NCBI RefSeq assembly: GCF_905475395.1
Contig: NC_058337.1
Coordinates: 101,860,368 to 101,924,367, forward strand
Direction: 5' to 3'
DNA: 64,000 nucleotides
Source of the DNA: Chrysoperla carnea
Taxonomy: Eukaryota > Arthropoda > Insecta > Neuroptera > Chrysopidae
In this document: positions 34,145 through 46,840 of the stretch, one piece after another
Numbering within the stretch: the first letter of the stretch is position 1
How the letters are laid out: every line of letters starts with the position of its first letter
Position numbers and translations under genes: made by a program
Notes under the pieces: generated by a model
What the model was told of the DNA's origin: nothing
Seen by the model: the letters and a program-made list of their open reading frames with translations, nothing else
Databases searched by the model: none

Positions 34145-36502
34145 GAGTTAAAGACTAAAGGGCTACTCTAATTAATCATTGACCCCAAATTTTTCAAATT
34201 ACAAATTCCTGGTATTTTTGACAGGATGATGGTATAATCAAAATTAAATAATCATCTTTATTCTATCGTTAGACAGACAGTCAAAAAGACTTCTAATGCT
34301 TAATGCAGAACTCTATGGTTAATTACAACTTGATATTTCAATTTTTTTTTTTTTTTAATGAAATTAAATTTAAATATTTAACGATATTCATAATAATTGA
34401 TAAAGTTCCATAAATTCCGCTATTTAATAATAATTTTAATTATAATTCTGTGTATTTAAATTTAAAATAATATTCAGACTTAACTTAATAATTAATAATA
34501 TATTTATGTGTTAAGTTTCGATTATTGTGAAACATATTCTCGAATGTTATATATAATGTTTTAACGGACTGTTTAATTTTATAATCTATGTATGTATAAA
34601 TTTTCTAAACATCACTGTATAGTAACACCAATTTTTATTTTTAAATAATGTAAATAATTTATCATTATTTGTCCAATAAAATATCATTTGTATATATTAC
34701 TCATTAGTTTAATTCAGGTTTTTTATTCTAATATAGTTAATTATTTTATTCTATTATTAATCTATTATGAAGTGTTTAAAGAAGTATCTTAAAGTTAAAG
34801 TTTCTTAATCATTCAAGCTTCATCGTTGTAAATATGTTGCATCATGTAGCGGGTGAACCGTACACCAGTAAAATTTTTCAGAATAATGTAATACAATTAC
34901 CACAAAATTATATAAAATTTCTCAATTCCTCCAAAATGCATGGATCAATATTCGAGATAACTCGATAAGGATTGAGCAATACATCATTTTTGACATAAAA
35001 ACCCAAGACATTTTTAATACCTTTAAGGATTTTAATCCTGAATAAAGGAATATTTTATATGCAATAAAAACCAAGTTAGTCACTGCTCGATTTTGGATTG
35101 TAAGACATGTATAACCACTGTGGCTTTTATGTGACTTGCCTTCTAGTATTCAAATTATGTCTTCATCTTCTGTCGCAATTTTAGAAAACGAACCAAGATA
35201 CCTTGTAACTTGTTAAATTCGAATTGTCAGGTTGAAAAAATCGCCATTTTTAATTAATGTTATGGTGTAAGTATTATTTTTTAATACTTAAACCGTGCAA
35301 AATAAAAATTTAATTTTATTATAATGTTATTATGAATTGCAATAATTAATTAATTAAATTAATATTAATAGACCGTTAGATAATGTAATTTTTCGGAATA
35401 GCTACAATTTTGTCAACTCTGTCATGTTTACTATGATATTGTTTGAGAGAAATTGTTAAAATAAGAATCTAATTTTCTAAGCATAGAAGCATGATAATAT
35501 ATTTTGATATATATTTTGAAATCGAAAAAAAGAAAATGGTTCACAAAAAATACTGACGTAATACCTGTTCATGGTATAACGAATATATTACTTACATGGT
35601 ATGATCGTTAGACTAACAAATTTTTAACTAGTCTCTTATCTCAAATCATTTATCTCATGATATCACAGGATGTGATATCTACCTACGCAAGAACATACCA
35701 TATTAATTCCCTCTATCATGGGTTTGCGTAAGGAGAAATAAGATTTACTTAGAGCCTCAAAAATAGAAAACAAATATTTCGATCCGTAAAACTCGGAAAG
35801 GTTAACACTAATAAAATTTTCAGACCCTTCCAAAACATAAGCGAGAAAATAAGGTACTCAAATATATTACTATCTTACAGTCTATAATTACATCACATAA
35901 TTACCAGTCATACGACTTGTAAATGACACATTCGAACGTCCATGTGAAAAATTTGCTAAAATCATTATTACGTAAGTAATGTTTTTAACAAAATTTAAGC
36001 TTGAATTTCGGTTTTTTTTTCTAAATAAACTATAAATTTTATCCAATGTGTTTAAATTTTCATACATATATCATTGTTGTTGATTAAGCAATATAAATGC
36101 AAATGCGAACCTTAGTAACAACCTTATTTTAGTGTATCTGTGAATCAAAAAATAATTGTCCAAATGTTATGAACTTTAACATACCCAATTTATCCCAGAA
36201 AAACCCTAAGTTAATCTGAGTGTTTTTTCTAAGATTGTGTATACCATATTCCATTCCATTTGGATAATTATTTTTTAAGTATCACGTGCATAAAAATTGT
36301 TAAATTTGTTATTGTCATAGACTTATATTTGCAATATATTATAGGCGCCTGAATTTAGTTCTTTAATGTAGGTAGCCCTATCGCTGTTTTAAAATAGGTC
36401 TTAAGGGTAAATTAAAATCAAAGTCTTAGCAACGTAAGTATTTATGATATTTACAATGACGTTTATAAAACTTTTAATTGCATCTGATTTCACTTAAAGA
36501 AG

Positions 36503-36535
36503 AATAAATTTTATTTTATTAAAATAAAATTTATT
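36503..36535. repeat. Perfect AT palindrome
   Basis: ATAAATTTTATTTT and its exact reverse complement are separated by a few bases. A hairpin is possible; it may be the remnant of a foldback element. Confidence 0.6.
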
Positions 36536-38105
36536 ATAAATGATATACTTTTACCTTAGTGACATTGAGTAATGAAAAATGAATAAACTGTGGAAACAAA
36601 AGCTGGTGATAGTATTCGATAATAATTAACTTTAACTTTAAAAAGAGTTGGTCAAACTTTGGAAAAAACGAAATTTACATTATGAAACATACATATTGGA
36701 TTTTCCAGCTAAGAGATACTCAATCTAGTGTTTTTTATAAAAACCCTATCTTCGATAAGCAACCTGTCCAAAAATTATCCAAAATGTTTGAAATTTATTT
36801 TGATAAAAAAACTGCTAAATGATCTTGAATCAAATGAATTCGATAGAAATGATTTACTTGACCAGTTGTAAAAAATATGAGAAAACAAAAAACAGCTGTT
36901 TTATCGAAGATTATGGTTGATATTTGTGGCGTTATGACGCTGAAATCTTCATTGAAAAACCCAATAGTGTTGGAATAAATTATGATTCACGAATTGATTA
37001 CTTTTAACAAAATATATCGAATTTTCATTTCATCATTTTTTAAATGATTTTTAAATATTATTTATTTATATAAAAAGCAAATAATATTTTAAGAGTCATT
37101 TTTATACGGTGTGTAACTATCGCTGTCGGAGATATATTTCCGTGCATGGCTCTAAATTTGGTCCTGCACGCAACGAATATATCAAGTTAAACTGTTTTAA
37201 CCAGAGACCAGAGACAGTGTTATTTGTTATTATTGTTTAATTTTAACAATTGATTTAAACATTTACATGAATGAACTTAATTAATAATTATAAAACTGAT
37301 GTGCATGCATATTTTCAAAAAGTAGGGAAATAATTAATTACTTTAATTAATGTTTATATAAACTATATTAATTATAATTATTACGAATTATGTGATGATT
37401 TGTTGCTTATTCAATTAAGTTTTATTTTTCATTAATTCCTGCCAAACAAATAATTAGCATAATTTTGTTTACAAATATTATTAAATACATTTTAATACAT
37501 TTAAACAAAAAATGTTTTGTTTTCGGACAGAATATTGTCAAAAATCGAATGTAGTTAAACAATTAATAAATATCCTTCATCTTTATCAATCTTGGAATAA
37601 ATCATCTCATCTGTTTGGAATAAAACGAATCGTTATTGGAATGTAAGGTTATTGGAATTTTTAAGAGCTTGATTAATAAATGAATCAATTCCTGAATCAG
37701 AGTTTTATAATCGAACAACATTATGAAGTTATTCGTATTAATATTATGCATGTAAAATTAATTTTAAGACCAAATATTAATTTAATTTTTTATGTATAAA
37801 GATTATTTTTTTCTTTCCTTTTAAATTTTTATTATAGATACTTAACAGCTTCATTGATTTTTTTATTATTATACTTACTAACTGACATATTATTATTAAA
37901 CTATAAGCGTATAAAAATTTATATACTTTGTACAAATTTATTTATAAAGAGTAAAAATATATGAAATTTTTTTAATTTGTTTTTATTGTTTTGTTATACC
38001 TTAAATGTTATCCAAAAAATATCTTTGTTCTTGAAAATATGATACTTAAAACTCTGCCATTGACTGTAATGTTGTAAATGCGCATTAGTTGAAAAAATAA
38101 GGCAT

Positions 38106-38336
38106 TTGAGGTGGGAATTAAATCAAATTTTACTGGACCGGGAGCAAACAGAAAATGTGGCCTATAAATTTACGTGCGTTGAACGCGCTTACAAAGACCA
38201 GGCATTTTCTTATGTCGAATATCTTGAAAAATTGAAAAATATAGATGTATTAACCGTCTTAAAGTTTATACATAAATTTCCTTTTCCAAAAAGTTTGAAG
38301 TTACATTTCTTTAAGCTCATTATGGAAAAACGATAA
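38106..38336 (+). other. 76-codon ORF of doubtful coding status
   Basis: The frame contains REQTENVAYKFTCVERAYKD and YVEYLEKLKN, less repetitive than typical AT-rich noise and somewhat GC-richer than its flanks. It has no recognisable domain, signal or splice context, and starts at a non-ATG codon unless shortened. It could be a transposon or gene relic. Confidence 0.15.
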
Positions 38337-38554
38337 GAGTGAATTTTTATTATGCGTGCGCACTGGGTGAAAATCTATGAACACAATGGATAGGTTAACT
38401 ATTATTATATTTATTATTACCGAAGAAGTATAACTTCTTATGAGCGTACATTAGTAAACACATCATTTTAAATTAAACGCAAAAAATAATAATTTTTATA
38501 GTTTATATATCCGTTTTTCTAAAAATTTCAAAAACCCACCGTTTTTGGGCGTGA

Positions 38555-38780
38555 ATTTACTCCTGGTTTACAGGTTTATTTTATAATTTTAATTATAACA
38601 CATCAAAAACCTTCTGCTTTTTAAATATCTATCGCGTGGACTACAAAAAAACATCCTACCAGTTTGAGTAACGTAGTTTCGAGAAAAACGCATTTAAAGT
38701 TTTTGTACAAAGCGCTACTTCTGTAGAAACCAGTTGGCATCATACGCATGTACCGTTACCCAAATATAGCTATGAATTTT
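38555..38780 (+). repeat. Dispersed motif block, second copy
   Basis: GTTTCGAGAAAAACGCATTT and AAAGTTTTTGTACAAAGCGC relate to 21640-21690. The neighbouring text (CCGTTTTTGGGCGTGAATTT) is not shared. Probably a fragment of an interspersed element. Confidence 0.35.
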
Positions 38781-39557
38781 TTTGTACTTCGAATTTATTC
38801 ATAAATTGTTAGGATAAATTGATTTTTTTGAAAATTTTAAATGAGAAAATCCGCTTAATATTAGCAAATGATGTTTGTTAGTATTTATACTTTTCTAGCG
38901 TATACGGCATATACCCTTTGATTTTTACGAAATATACACCGCATATACTTCATATCAGTTCCACGAATTCATCTAGTTAGTTACTGTAATTCACTGAACA
39001 AAGGATACTATCATATTTTCTTTTCTATAAATAATTACTTCCTCTTAACTTGTTCATACACGTTGTTCCTGGAAGCAATTTTATTATGTATTCCAAGAAT
39101 TCATCCAATTAAATAAAATATAACGAGGTATAAGATGACTGACTGCCTTATCAGTATTCAGTTCCAAAACTTCATTCAAAGACAGCCACCTCCGAACACG
39201 CATTCAAGACATCCATTTATTTTAAATTTTCCTTAGCGATTGCAGCGCTTCTACCCGTGTACCACAAACCATTTATATTTCATTTGTATGGTTTCTCTTC
39301 CGAAATAATAGAGTTGGGAATTGGGATTTTGAAAATTTTTGGAAATAAATGCCACGGGCGGCCCTAAAGGGGTCGTGATGGGCAATAACCCCCTTGAGGA
39401 AACTTCATAGCTGCGCCAATAGTCGCTATATCTGCTAGATTTTCAAATAATCAATTTTTTTAAATTTATCAATGAGAAGGTTATATCTAATTCATCATAA
39501 AAGATTTTCGGTTGTACTTTTTTTTTTTAATTCTAGAAGTATTCATATAAAGGTTAA

Positions 39558-39645
39558 ATAAAACAAGCGAAATATAAAATTGAGTTAATTCAGTTAATTG
39601 TTGAAATATACTCTGTATAGTCAATGTTGAATATCAGACCTTGTA
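39558..39645 (-). repeat. Family A end fragment (reverse)
   Basis: GAGTTAATTCAGTTAATTG, TTGAAATATACTCTGTATAG and TCAATGTTGAATATCAG match the 3' end of family A. The element stops after this end. Confidence 0.55.
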
Positions 39646-39908
39646 TTGTTTCATAAATTAGATAAGTTTAAAATGTCAATAACATTTATGTCAACTAAAA
39701 TGATGACCTTTGGCCGCCATTTAGAAATTTCGAAAAATTTTGTATTTGCCCTTCATATTATCTGACATGTTTAGTATAGAATCAATAGACTTGATTTGGT
39801 ATAGGTGGAAACTTTGTCCAGCATAAAAATTTCAGCGTTAAAATAAATAAAAGAATATTAAGTTTCAGAGAGGAAATAATTTGAACTTCCGTATACCATT
39901 ACGGCGCT

Positions 39909-40118
39909 CATAGATAAAATATAGTAGTGGGAACACTCAGCATAACTTATTTGAATTGCCGGTGATGGCGTTCAATTATAATGAAACTTATCATTATATT
40001 ATTCTATGATGATTCTATGTTTAATATTCTGCCGGGTTTTAAATATTGGTTTGCATGAGAATATTGTCTTAAAACCCAAAGTGCTCTACCCAGTTCCCAC
40101 TACTATATTTTATCTATG
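39909..40118. mobile_element. 210-bp MITE with perfect 26-bp TIRs
   Basis: Bases 39909-39934 (CATAGATAAAATATAG, then TAGTGGGAAC) and 40093-40118 are exact reverse complements over 26 bases. No coding capacity lies between them. The flanks do not show an obvious target duplication. Confidence 0.75.
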
Positions 40119-40639
40119 CTACCCAGTTTAAATAAGTAATCGTTACTCTGTTTTGTTCCTCAGACACATTTTTCAAAAATTGATTAATGTTTTAAAAAAT
40201 AGAAAAATGTAGCATTTAAAATGTTTTTATCTGATACCAAAAAACTTTTCTTTTTTATTTATATTATTTTCAAAAATAATTACTATAATTATTATAAGAG
40301 AATTATTAATTCAAAATGTAATTGTTTCTATTTTTGAAACATCGCGAAGTAAAAACAATTGGTCCACGTCATTTGAAATAGTATAAAAATCAATAATAAA
40401 TAATTAGTCATATTGGTTGTATTTTATTATGCATCATAAATCAATACAAATTGGTTAATTAACAATTTTGATAAAATAAATGTATATCAAATATACATTA
40501 AATAATAATAATAACAATCCAATAAAAGGATATTTTATTATATAAATATCAACAAAATTTCATTCTGCGAATCAAAGCTGCGAATCAAAATAAAAGAGAA
40601 GAGGTTTAAAATGAATTGTATGTAATTTATTTCATACAA

Positions 40640-41234
40640 TTAATTAATTTTTTTTAGGTTAAATAAAACTTATGAATGAATAAATAAACTTTTAAAATAA
40701 AATTTTGTTAAAATGAATAATGATAAACTAGTGAAACGAGCAATAGACAACGCATTGTTGAAGGGAGATCGGAGTGGAAGTTGTGCGTTTTTCTGGTGCG
40801 ACGCGAGCATCAGTCGACCAGCGGCCATTGCGCTGGTCGAGGTTGACTCGGTCCCGAGATCTTTTGTCATTTATAATACAACATGGCCGCCATTCACAAT
40901 GCCAGTTGAATGTGTATAATCGTAGTGTCATTTATAAATTCGTATAAAAATAGCGTTTTATAAATCGATTTTTAGCTAAATATAGTTCGAAAATTTTTAC
41001 TTTTAATTAGTTTAAAAAAAAAAACTTTAGTTTGTAAGTATTATTTAGTAAATAATACTTTCAAATTGTATTAAAAAATAATATTAGCTTAGTGAAAAAA
41101 AGCACGCATTGAGATCTTTGTTTTTATAATAAGTCGTACCTCGTGCATTGCATGGGGTTGTATTAATATTCTGGTTAGATATAATAAATGAAGTAACTTT
41201 CTGTGAAATAGTTGAAGTTTTTGAGGGGATTGAA
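40640..41234 (+). promoter_or_regulatory. Putative TRF2 promoter and 5' leader
   Basis: Bases 40745-40910 are markedly GC- and CpG-richer than all neighbouring DNA (GTGCGACGCGAGCATC, GACCAGCGGCCATTGCGC). They contain ATGGCCGCCAT (40883-40893), which includes a GCCGCCAT core of the YY1/Pleiohomeotic type. Several short ORFs on both strands overlap the block; none looks like a known protein. The TRF2 start codon is about 325 bases downstream, so this is most simply its promoter and first exon or leader. Confidence 0.4.
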
Positions 41235-41657
41235 ATGGCTGCAGCCATTCAAACAAATGGTATGGAAATTTCAACATTACAACAAAACGGTAACGGTTTG
41301 ACATCACATTGCGAAACAAATAATGCAGTTAACGAACAACAAAATCAACTTGCACAATCCACAACAACACAATCGAATAATACGTCAGATGAACCAGAAA
41401 TTGATATCGTTATAAATAATGTGGTATGCAGTTTTAGTGTACGATGTCATTTAAATTTACGGCAAATCGCATTAAATGGCTTTAATGTTGAATATCGACG
41501 TGAACATGGTATGATCACAATGAAATTACGACGACCATATACCACGGCAAGTATTTGGTCGTCAGGTAAAATTACATGTACAGGTGCTACTAGTGAGGAT
41601 CAAGCAAAAATCGCTGCACGTCGATTTGCTAGATGTTTACAAAAACTTGGTTTTAAG
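41235..41657 (+). CDS. Trf2: TBP-related factor 2 (TBPL1/TLF), exon 1
   Basis: It encodes an N-terminal Gln/Asn/Thr-rich tail of about 56 residues and the first half of the TBP-like saddle, from EPEIDIVINNVVCSF through IWSSGKITCTGATSEDQAK to LQKLGFK. TRF2 replaces TBP at TATA-less promoters, including histone H1 and ribosomal protein genes in flies. The DNA-intercalating phenylalanines of TBP are changed here (HGMITM; ASIWSSG where TBP has IFSSG), as is usual in TRF2. I chose the ATG at 41235 because it is the first ATG in the open frame; the frame continues upstream to 41148 without another ATG. The donor AAG|GTAAAT is at 41657/41658, phase 0. The intron is 5.2 kb. With exon 2 the protein is 259 residues. 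Confidence 0.9.
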
Positions 41658-41875
41658 GTAAATATTTTGTTTCTCTTTTATTATTATTGGTAATTACACT
41701 AATTGATTTGAGTTACTTATGTAATTAATTAAATTTTTTATCCACCCACTTTAAGTTCAGATTATGTGCATAATTTTTCACTTCCATATACTATTACGTA
41801 AAATATATTATGGATGTATTGTCAAGTCTGAAATCGATATAAAATTTTTATCAAATCACATTTATGCAATTATTA

Positions 41876-42385
41876 ACCGATTTCAAACAAAAAAGGAGTA
41901 GGTTATCAATTCGACTGTATTTTTTTTTTTTTAATAATTGTTACCTCAGAACTTTCGACTGGGTGAATCGATTTTGATGATGATGTTCTGATAACGGCAT
42001 CCATGAGAAAATCATAAAAGTCTTAAATTTGCATTAAGTATGCACGACAAGAGGACGAATAACTCAAAATCACGCCAACCGATTTCGTTGATTCTTTTTT
42101 TAGTGATAAATTAGTTAGTGCACTTCAGGTTCACTAAAAATCACAAAATAAAAAAAACTTAACAAAAAAAAACCGACTTCAAAAGAAAAACTTTTCCAAA
42201 ACAAATTAAAATGCACTAAAAAGTAAAAAAATAAGTCAAGAGTTGTTTCTTTGGCTGACACCGACTCCAAAAATAACAATAATTTTAACTACATTATATT
42301 TTCGTTATTTTTTTACTTTTTAGTGCATTTTAATTTGTTTTGGAAAAGTTTTTCTTTTGAAGTCGGTTTTCTTTTTGCTAAAAGT
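41876..42385. mobile_element. ACCGACTTC-type repeat with perfect 66-bp inverted repeat
   Basis: Bases 42169-42234 and 42305-42370 are exact reverse complements over 66 bases (outer word AAAACCGACTTCAAAAG), with a 70-base loop. The similarity continues imperfectly outward. Bases 41876-42100 carry a related text (AACCGATTTCAAAC, TATCAATTCGACTGTAT, CGATTTTGATGATGATG) that I know as a widespread insect interspersed sequence. No coding part is seen. It lies in the TRF2 intron. Confidence 0.7.
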
Positions 42386-43071
42386 TTTTTTTTTATTTAA
42401 TTAATTTTGTTTGGGTGTGTGTATTTAAACCAAATTTCATTTTGTGTCCAGGAGCTCAGTTCGAAGATGTTTTTTGAGCAGCCGTAGTTTGCATTATTTG
42501 ATAGTTGTCAGTGTTATTGGACACTTAGTATAAAAAATCGACTATCCTTAACGTAGATCGAATTCAGGAAAATAAATTTCAGTTTATTTAACTTGCTTTG
42601 TTGCCTGTACTTCTTGCTATTTAAGCTGAGCCAATAAAAATCTCGACTAGTTGCAATTGAGTTAGAATTTTGAAATTTTGCTTTGCTGCCACACGAGCGT
42701 CTTAAAAAATGCGTAAAATAGTTTATTTTGCCAAACTATAACTGTATGAAGGTACCCGAGTGCCTCGTCACTGTGATAATGTTGTTTTTTTTATCACTTA
42801 CATAAGGATTATGTAATGTTTTTATATCCACACAATGACCCAACGTCGTACACCTTGCAAATACCTAACACCTAGTCTAAAAGTGTACACTTTAGAGTAC
42901 AAAACCATCACTGATAAAACTAAAGTTTCTTGTAGTCTTTTCATTTCATTTTGTTGCTTTTAAGGGAATAGATTTGTGCAATCTAGGGCAATCCCGGAAG
43001 AGGTCAATTCCGTTGAAAGAATTTGATTTTTACGTAATTCCTTTTACTATCTATATCAAAATATTCTGAAT

Positions 43072-43310
43072 ATACAGGGTGTCTTCTTTTTTAACTTGAT
43101 ATATGCGTGAAACTCGAAAAATAGGTTTAATCGATCATTCAAACGAAAAATGTTAATTTCAAAAGCACACATCTTATACGGATATTGAATTCTAACAAAC
43201 ATTTTATGTTTGAAACATTTTTTTGCAAACCGAATAGTTGAGACAGTAAACGATAGCAAAAATCCCTGTAAGAAACTACATATTATAACTTTTTAGCGTT
43301 TCTTCATTCA
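43072..43310. mobile_element. CAGGGTGT element, second copy
   Basis: It begins TACAGGGTGTCTTC and has GAAACTCGAAAAATAGG, TCAAACGAAAAATGTTAAT and AAACATTTTTTTGCAAACCG. These match the inverse of 8085-8310 and the left end of 7832-7910. It lies in the TRF2 intron. Confidence 0.55.
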
Positions 43311-44861
43311 ACTTGAATATGAGTGCCTAGATTCTGCTGAGGACATACGAAAAAACAATAATTGGGGACTCCGATTACCAGTAGCTACCAAAAAATAAAT
43401 ATTTAAGTAAAAACTACGTAAGGCAAGCTTTTATTTCGCACAAGGGACTGCGCAGAAAGAACCAAGTACTATAAGATAAATTTTTACTTGAGTCATCTCT
43501 ATGTCAATAGTATAAAGCATGATTACTCATGGAAAAATCTTATTTCTACTTTTTAGGTTATTATGGATTTTTCTCCTCAATCCTGAAAGCTTGCCTTTAA
43601 AAAGTAGAGAATAATTTTTAAAATCTTAATAATATTTTGTTAATTTTTGATATTCGTTTTCATTTAACAGTAACTGCCAAATATTTCTAAGAAAAAACGG
43701 GATGCATTTTAAAACTTGGTATGATACCATTAATTTATTATCTATCAATATTTTGTAAATATAAAGTGACGCTAAAAATTTAATCCAAACATTGTAAGAC
43801 GAGTTTTTGTGCAATTTAAACTAATGTCAAATAATGCCTTTTGTTTCCCATTTACGAAGTTTATAGATATTACTTTTTTTTGGTTATTGATTTTACTTAA
43901 AAGAGATCAGGTTTTAATATGACACATTCAACCCTCATGCCTTTCGTATTCCAATGATATTAATTTTTCGATACACTAGCTACGCGGAAACGTTTATGTA
44001 CCCATCGTATTCGTAGTGTGGACTCATTTATTTAATATATAAGAAATTATTTTTGAAGTTAGAGATTAATACGCTGAAAACTTAAAAACCAAGGAAAATG
44101 TTAAATTAAGAGTTTAAGTTAAGACTGTTAAGGAGTTTTTAATGGTTTTTATTTTTACTTAGTGAGGTTTATTGGTGTTTTTTGTTTATTAATTATACAA
44201 AATGTGTTAATAATGTATTACTATTTATTACATACACAAGAACTGGGTTAAATTATCAGTAAATAATATAGATGTTTTAAGTTATTGAGATTGTCGAAAC
44301 ATTACTTGAAGTTACTGAGGTCCAATGCCCAGATTATTTGTTTAAGTTATAGCGGATTTGCATTTTAATTAAGAGGTTTTAGGCTCTGAGGAGAAGGAAG
44401 CAAAAAAAATGCATTACCTTCTAGATGTTTTAACGTTGTCGAGATTTAAGTTATCGAGTTTATACTGTATTAGGCGGGTAGACGGAAAACGTTCGGGCGT
44501 GTGTTGTAAAGTACTTAATTTCGTCCACTCAAGTCTAACTGTCTATACAAAAGTTAAGTTGTAATCGCTTACGTATTATATTTTCTAAAACATGAGAATA
44601 ATTTTTTCTACTACGTATTACTATTATCTATTTTGTGGGTAAACTATCACTTCTGACGCTAGTTCTGTTCTGCGCATAACATAATTGAGGAAATAAGGTC
44701 AGAATGAATCATCTTTTCCTAAACCTCGACGTGTCTAAAAAATTTGTGATTTTTAAAATTTGATTCAAAACTAATTAGGTCTTATATTTTGGATATATCT
44801 CGCCGTTATCCGAGATGTCGACGGATTTGATCTTATTTAATTAATTAGTCAACCAACCACT

Positions 44862-44962
44862 TTTTGTATGTGTGACATGTATGTGCGTGTAATGTGACAG
44901 TGTAATCAACACTGTCTATACATGGTATTTCAACAATTAACTCAGTCAATTGTTTGTTTTCA
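44862..44962 (+). repeat. Family A 3' end fragment (forward)
   Basis: TGTGTGACATGTATGTGCG, AATCAACACTGTCTATACAT and CAATTAACTCAGTCAATTG with TTTGTTTTCA are the last 100 bases of family A. Confidence 0.8.
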
Positions 44963-45586
44963 TCTATCCTCACCGTTTTCGTGATATAGGCGTTTAAAAA
45001 ATCGATCTCCGTGAAAATGTACAAAATTCAAAATTTTAGTTTCTTAGTTATTTAGCTCTTAATCTTTTAGAAGTTTTGATAAATTCGATAAATTTGTAAT
45101 CTTTTTTCTTTCTTTCTACTTTCCTTTCAAAATAATGTCAAATTGATAATTTGGTAAGGAAATTTTTGCATTATGCAATTGGAAAAATCAGATAATTTTG
45201 AAAAAATCGTAGCCACCAAGATCAAAGATTGTAGTTTGCTTAAAATTGTATATATTCTAAACATTACAATATATATATTCAGATAAGTAAGAATTTAGAA
45301 CAAAAAAAAACAGGATGCAATTATATCAGTACTGATAATTGATATAGAATCATGCATTCATATAGTTTTAAATGACTCAATTATCTCCTACATGTATGGT
45401 CGTAAATTCGATACCTAAACAATAACTATATTTAGTTATAATGTTTATATCGTTCAACCTAATTCTATCACGGTTTTAGTTTAATCAAAATTCTAAAATT
45501 AAAGCCGTTAAAATAATTATAAAACACTTCGAAATCAATAGATATAATTAATTCCTTTTATGGTTCTGTTTTTAATATTAAACAAA

Positions 45587-46081
45587 TGAAAACAAACAAT
45601 TCACTGAGTTAATTGTTGAAATACCCTGTATAGAAAGTGTTGAATATCAGTGCTTGCATTTTTTTTTTTTTTTTTTTTTTGATTAGGAGAGTTTTAAAAA
45701 CCAATACAAATATTCGGCCGCTATTCATTTGGTTTTCGAAAGTATTTTCTAGAATTTGTTTTCGTTTTTCGAGAATATTTCATAAGACCACTAGTTGAAG
45801 CTACCTATTTTCAACTCTATCTTTTATAGTTTTGGAGAAAATGGACAGCAAAGTTTTGTCCTAATTTGCGCCCTCACGGATAAGCAGTGACGTTTACGAA
45901 AAAATGTTTCAGCGATTTTTTTAGTTATCGTTTGCACAGACAGACAAAAATGGGCTAATTAGGTGATTTTATGATCACCTATACAAAAATTTGTTCGTAG
46001 GATCAATATTTTTAGGCGTTATAAACTTGGGACTAAACTTAATATACCTTGATATATATTACATATATACAGGGTATACAA
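45587..46081 (-). repeat. Family A repeat, variant B body (reverse)
   Basis: Both family ends are present: ATGAAAACAAACAATTC at the left, and AACTTGGGACTAAACTTAAT with ATATACAGGGTATACA at the right. Between them lies the variant B body (GCTACCTATTTTCAACTC; the inverse holds CTTCAACTAGTGG) also seen at 7364-7745. A run of 22 T (45659-45680) sits at the body's edge, like the tail of a - strand retroposed insertion. Confidence 0.75.
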
Positions 46082-46499
46082 ATAAAGTGCGGACTGTAAA
46101 CTTCGGTTATATAATCCAAATAGGCTTTTATAGGTCTTTACCGGTTCTTGCGAATAAAGCGGAGGTTAAAAGGTGTGGACATTCGATTGTTTATTTTCTC
46201 TAAAATTTCTTTGCATTTGATTGTCTGCATTTCCAAAACTACAAAAATAAACTTTTTAATGAGGGGTTCGAGGTCTTAATGAAAAAGTTAGTAAATAAAA
46301 GAACTGGTCCAATTTATCTGCGTTTTCTTCTATACAAGTACAGATATGCAAGATAAATTAATTTTAGTTTAATAAATAGTTCAAACAAGTTGTTTATACT
46401 TTTCAATTGAATTAGATAAAATTTCTGTATCTCGAATTATTTTTTATTGTTTTCACATGTATACAAATTATAAATTGATATAATAAAAATAAAAAATCG

Positions 46500-46745
46500 A
46501 ACAGATTCATGACAGCACATAATATTTGCACGTCCAGAAACCTGCAGGGAGTGTTTGATGTTTAGTTCTAAACCTTGGACCCATTAATCCTGGGATAAAT
46601 CCCTGCGGAGAAGCTGGAACTTTTTGCACGACGTCTGATCTCGATAGCTTCATCTGCTTAAAATATTTCGTAATAGGCTGTTCTCAAGGATAGCACAGAT
46701 TCCCCGCTTGGTCTAGGTGCTAGAGACCCATTTTTCGGTACTCCT
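46500..46745. other. GC-richer insert in the TRF2 intron
   Basis: CGTCCAGAAACCTGCAGGG, CCTTGGACCCATTAATCCTG, GATAAATCCCTGCGGAG and GGTCTAGGTGCTAGAGACC contrast with the flanks. No long ORF or domain is visible on either strand. Probably a fragment of a dispersed element. Confidence 0.3.
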
Positions 46746-46840
46746 CTTATTAGTATTATTTTTATAATCCCCTCCTCTGCTCTATTTTTTAACTTATTTT
46801 ATTCACAAATATTGACAACTATTTATTTAATTTTTTTCAG

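Larger units (their letters stand above)
29720..40600. other. Intergenic region between Frizzled and TRF2
   Basis: Nearly 11 kb of AT-rich DNA with no recognisable coding exon, RNA gene or full-length family A copy. Its distinct contents (inverted-repeat elements, palindromes, repeat fragments) are listed separately. It may include distal Frizzled 3' UTR or upstream TRF2 regulatory DNA. Confidence 0.6.

Noticed and set aside
38551-38580. Third recursive splice site at CTCCTGGTTTACAGGTTTAT
   Set aside because: The 5' half is GTTTAT rather than GTAAG/GTGAG and the pyrimidine tract is short.
40713-40919. 68-codon ORF starting ATG AAT AAT GAT ahead of TRF2
   Set aside because: It matches no known protein and a comparable ORF lies on the other strand, so I treat the block as promoter or leader.
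45991-46203. 70-codon ORF with a hydrophobic N-terminus
   Set aside because: It reads the family A head; the similar peptide VTNLGLNLVYL appears at 62320 from another copy of the repeat.
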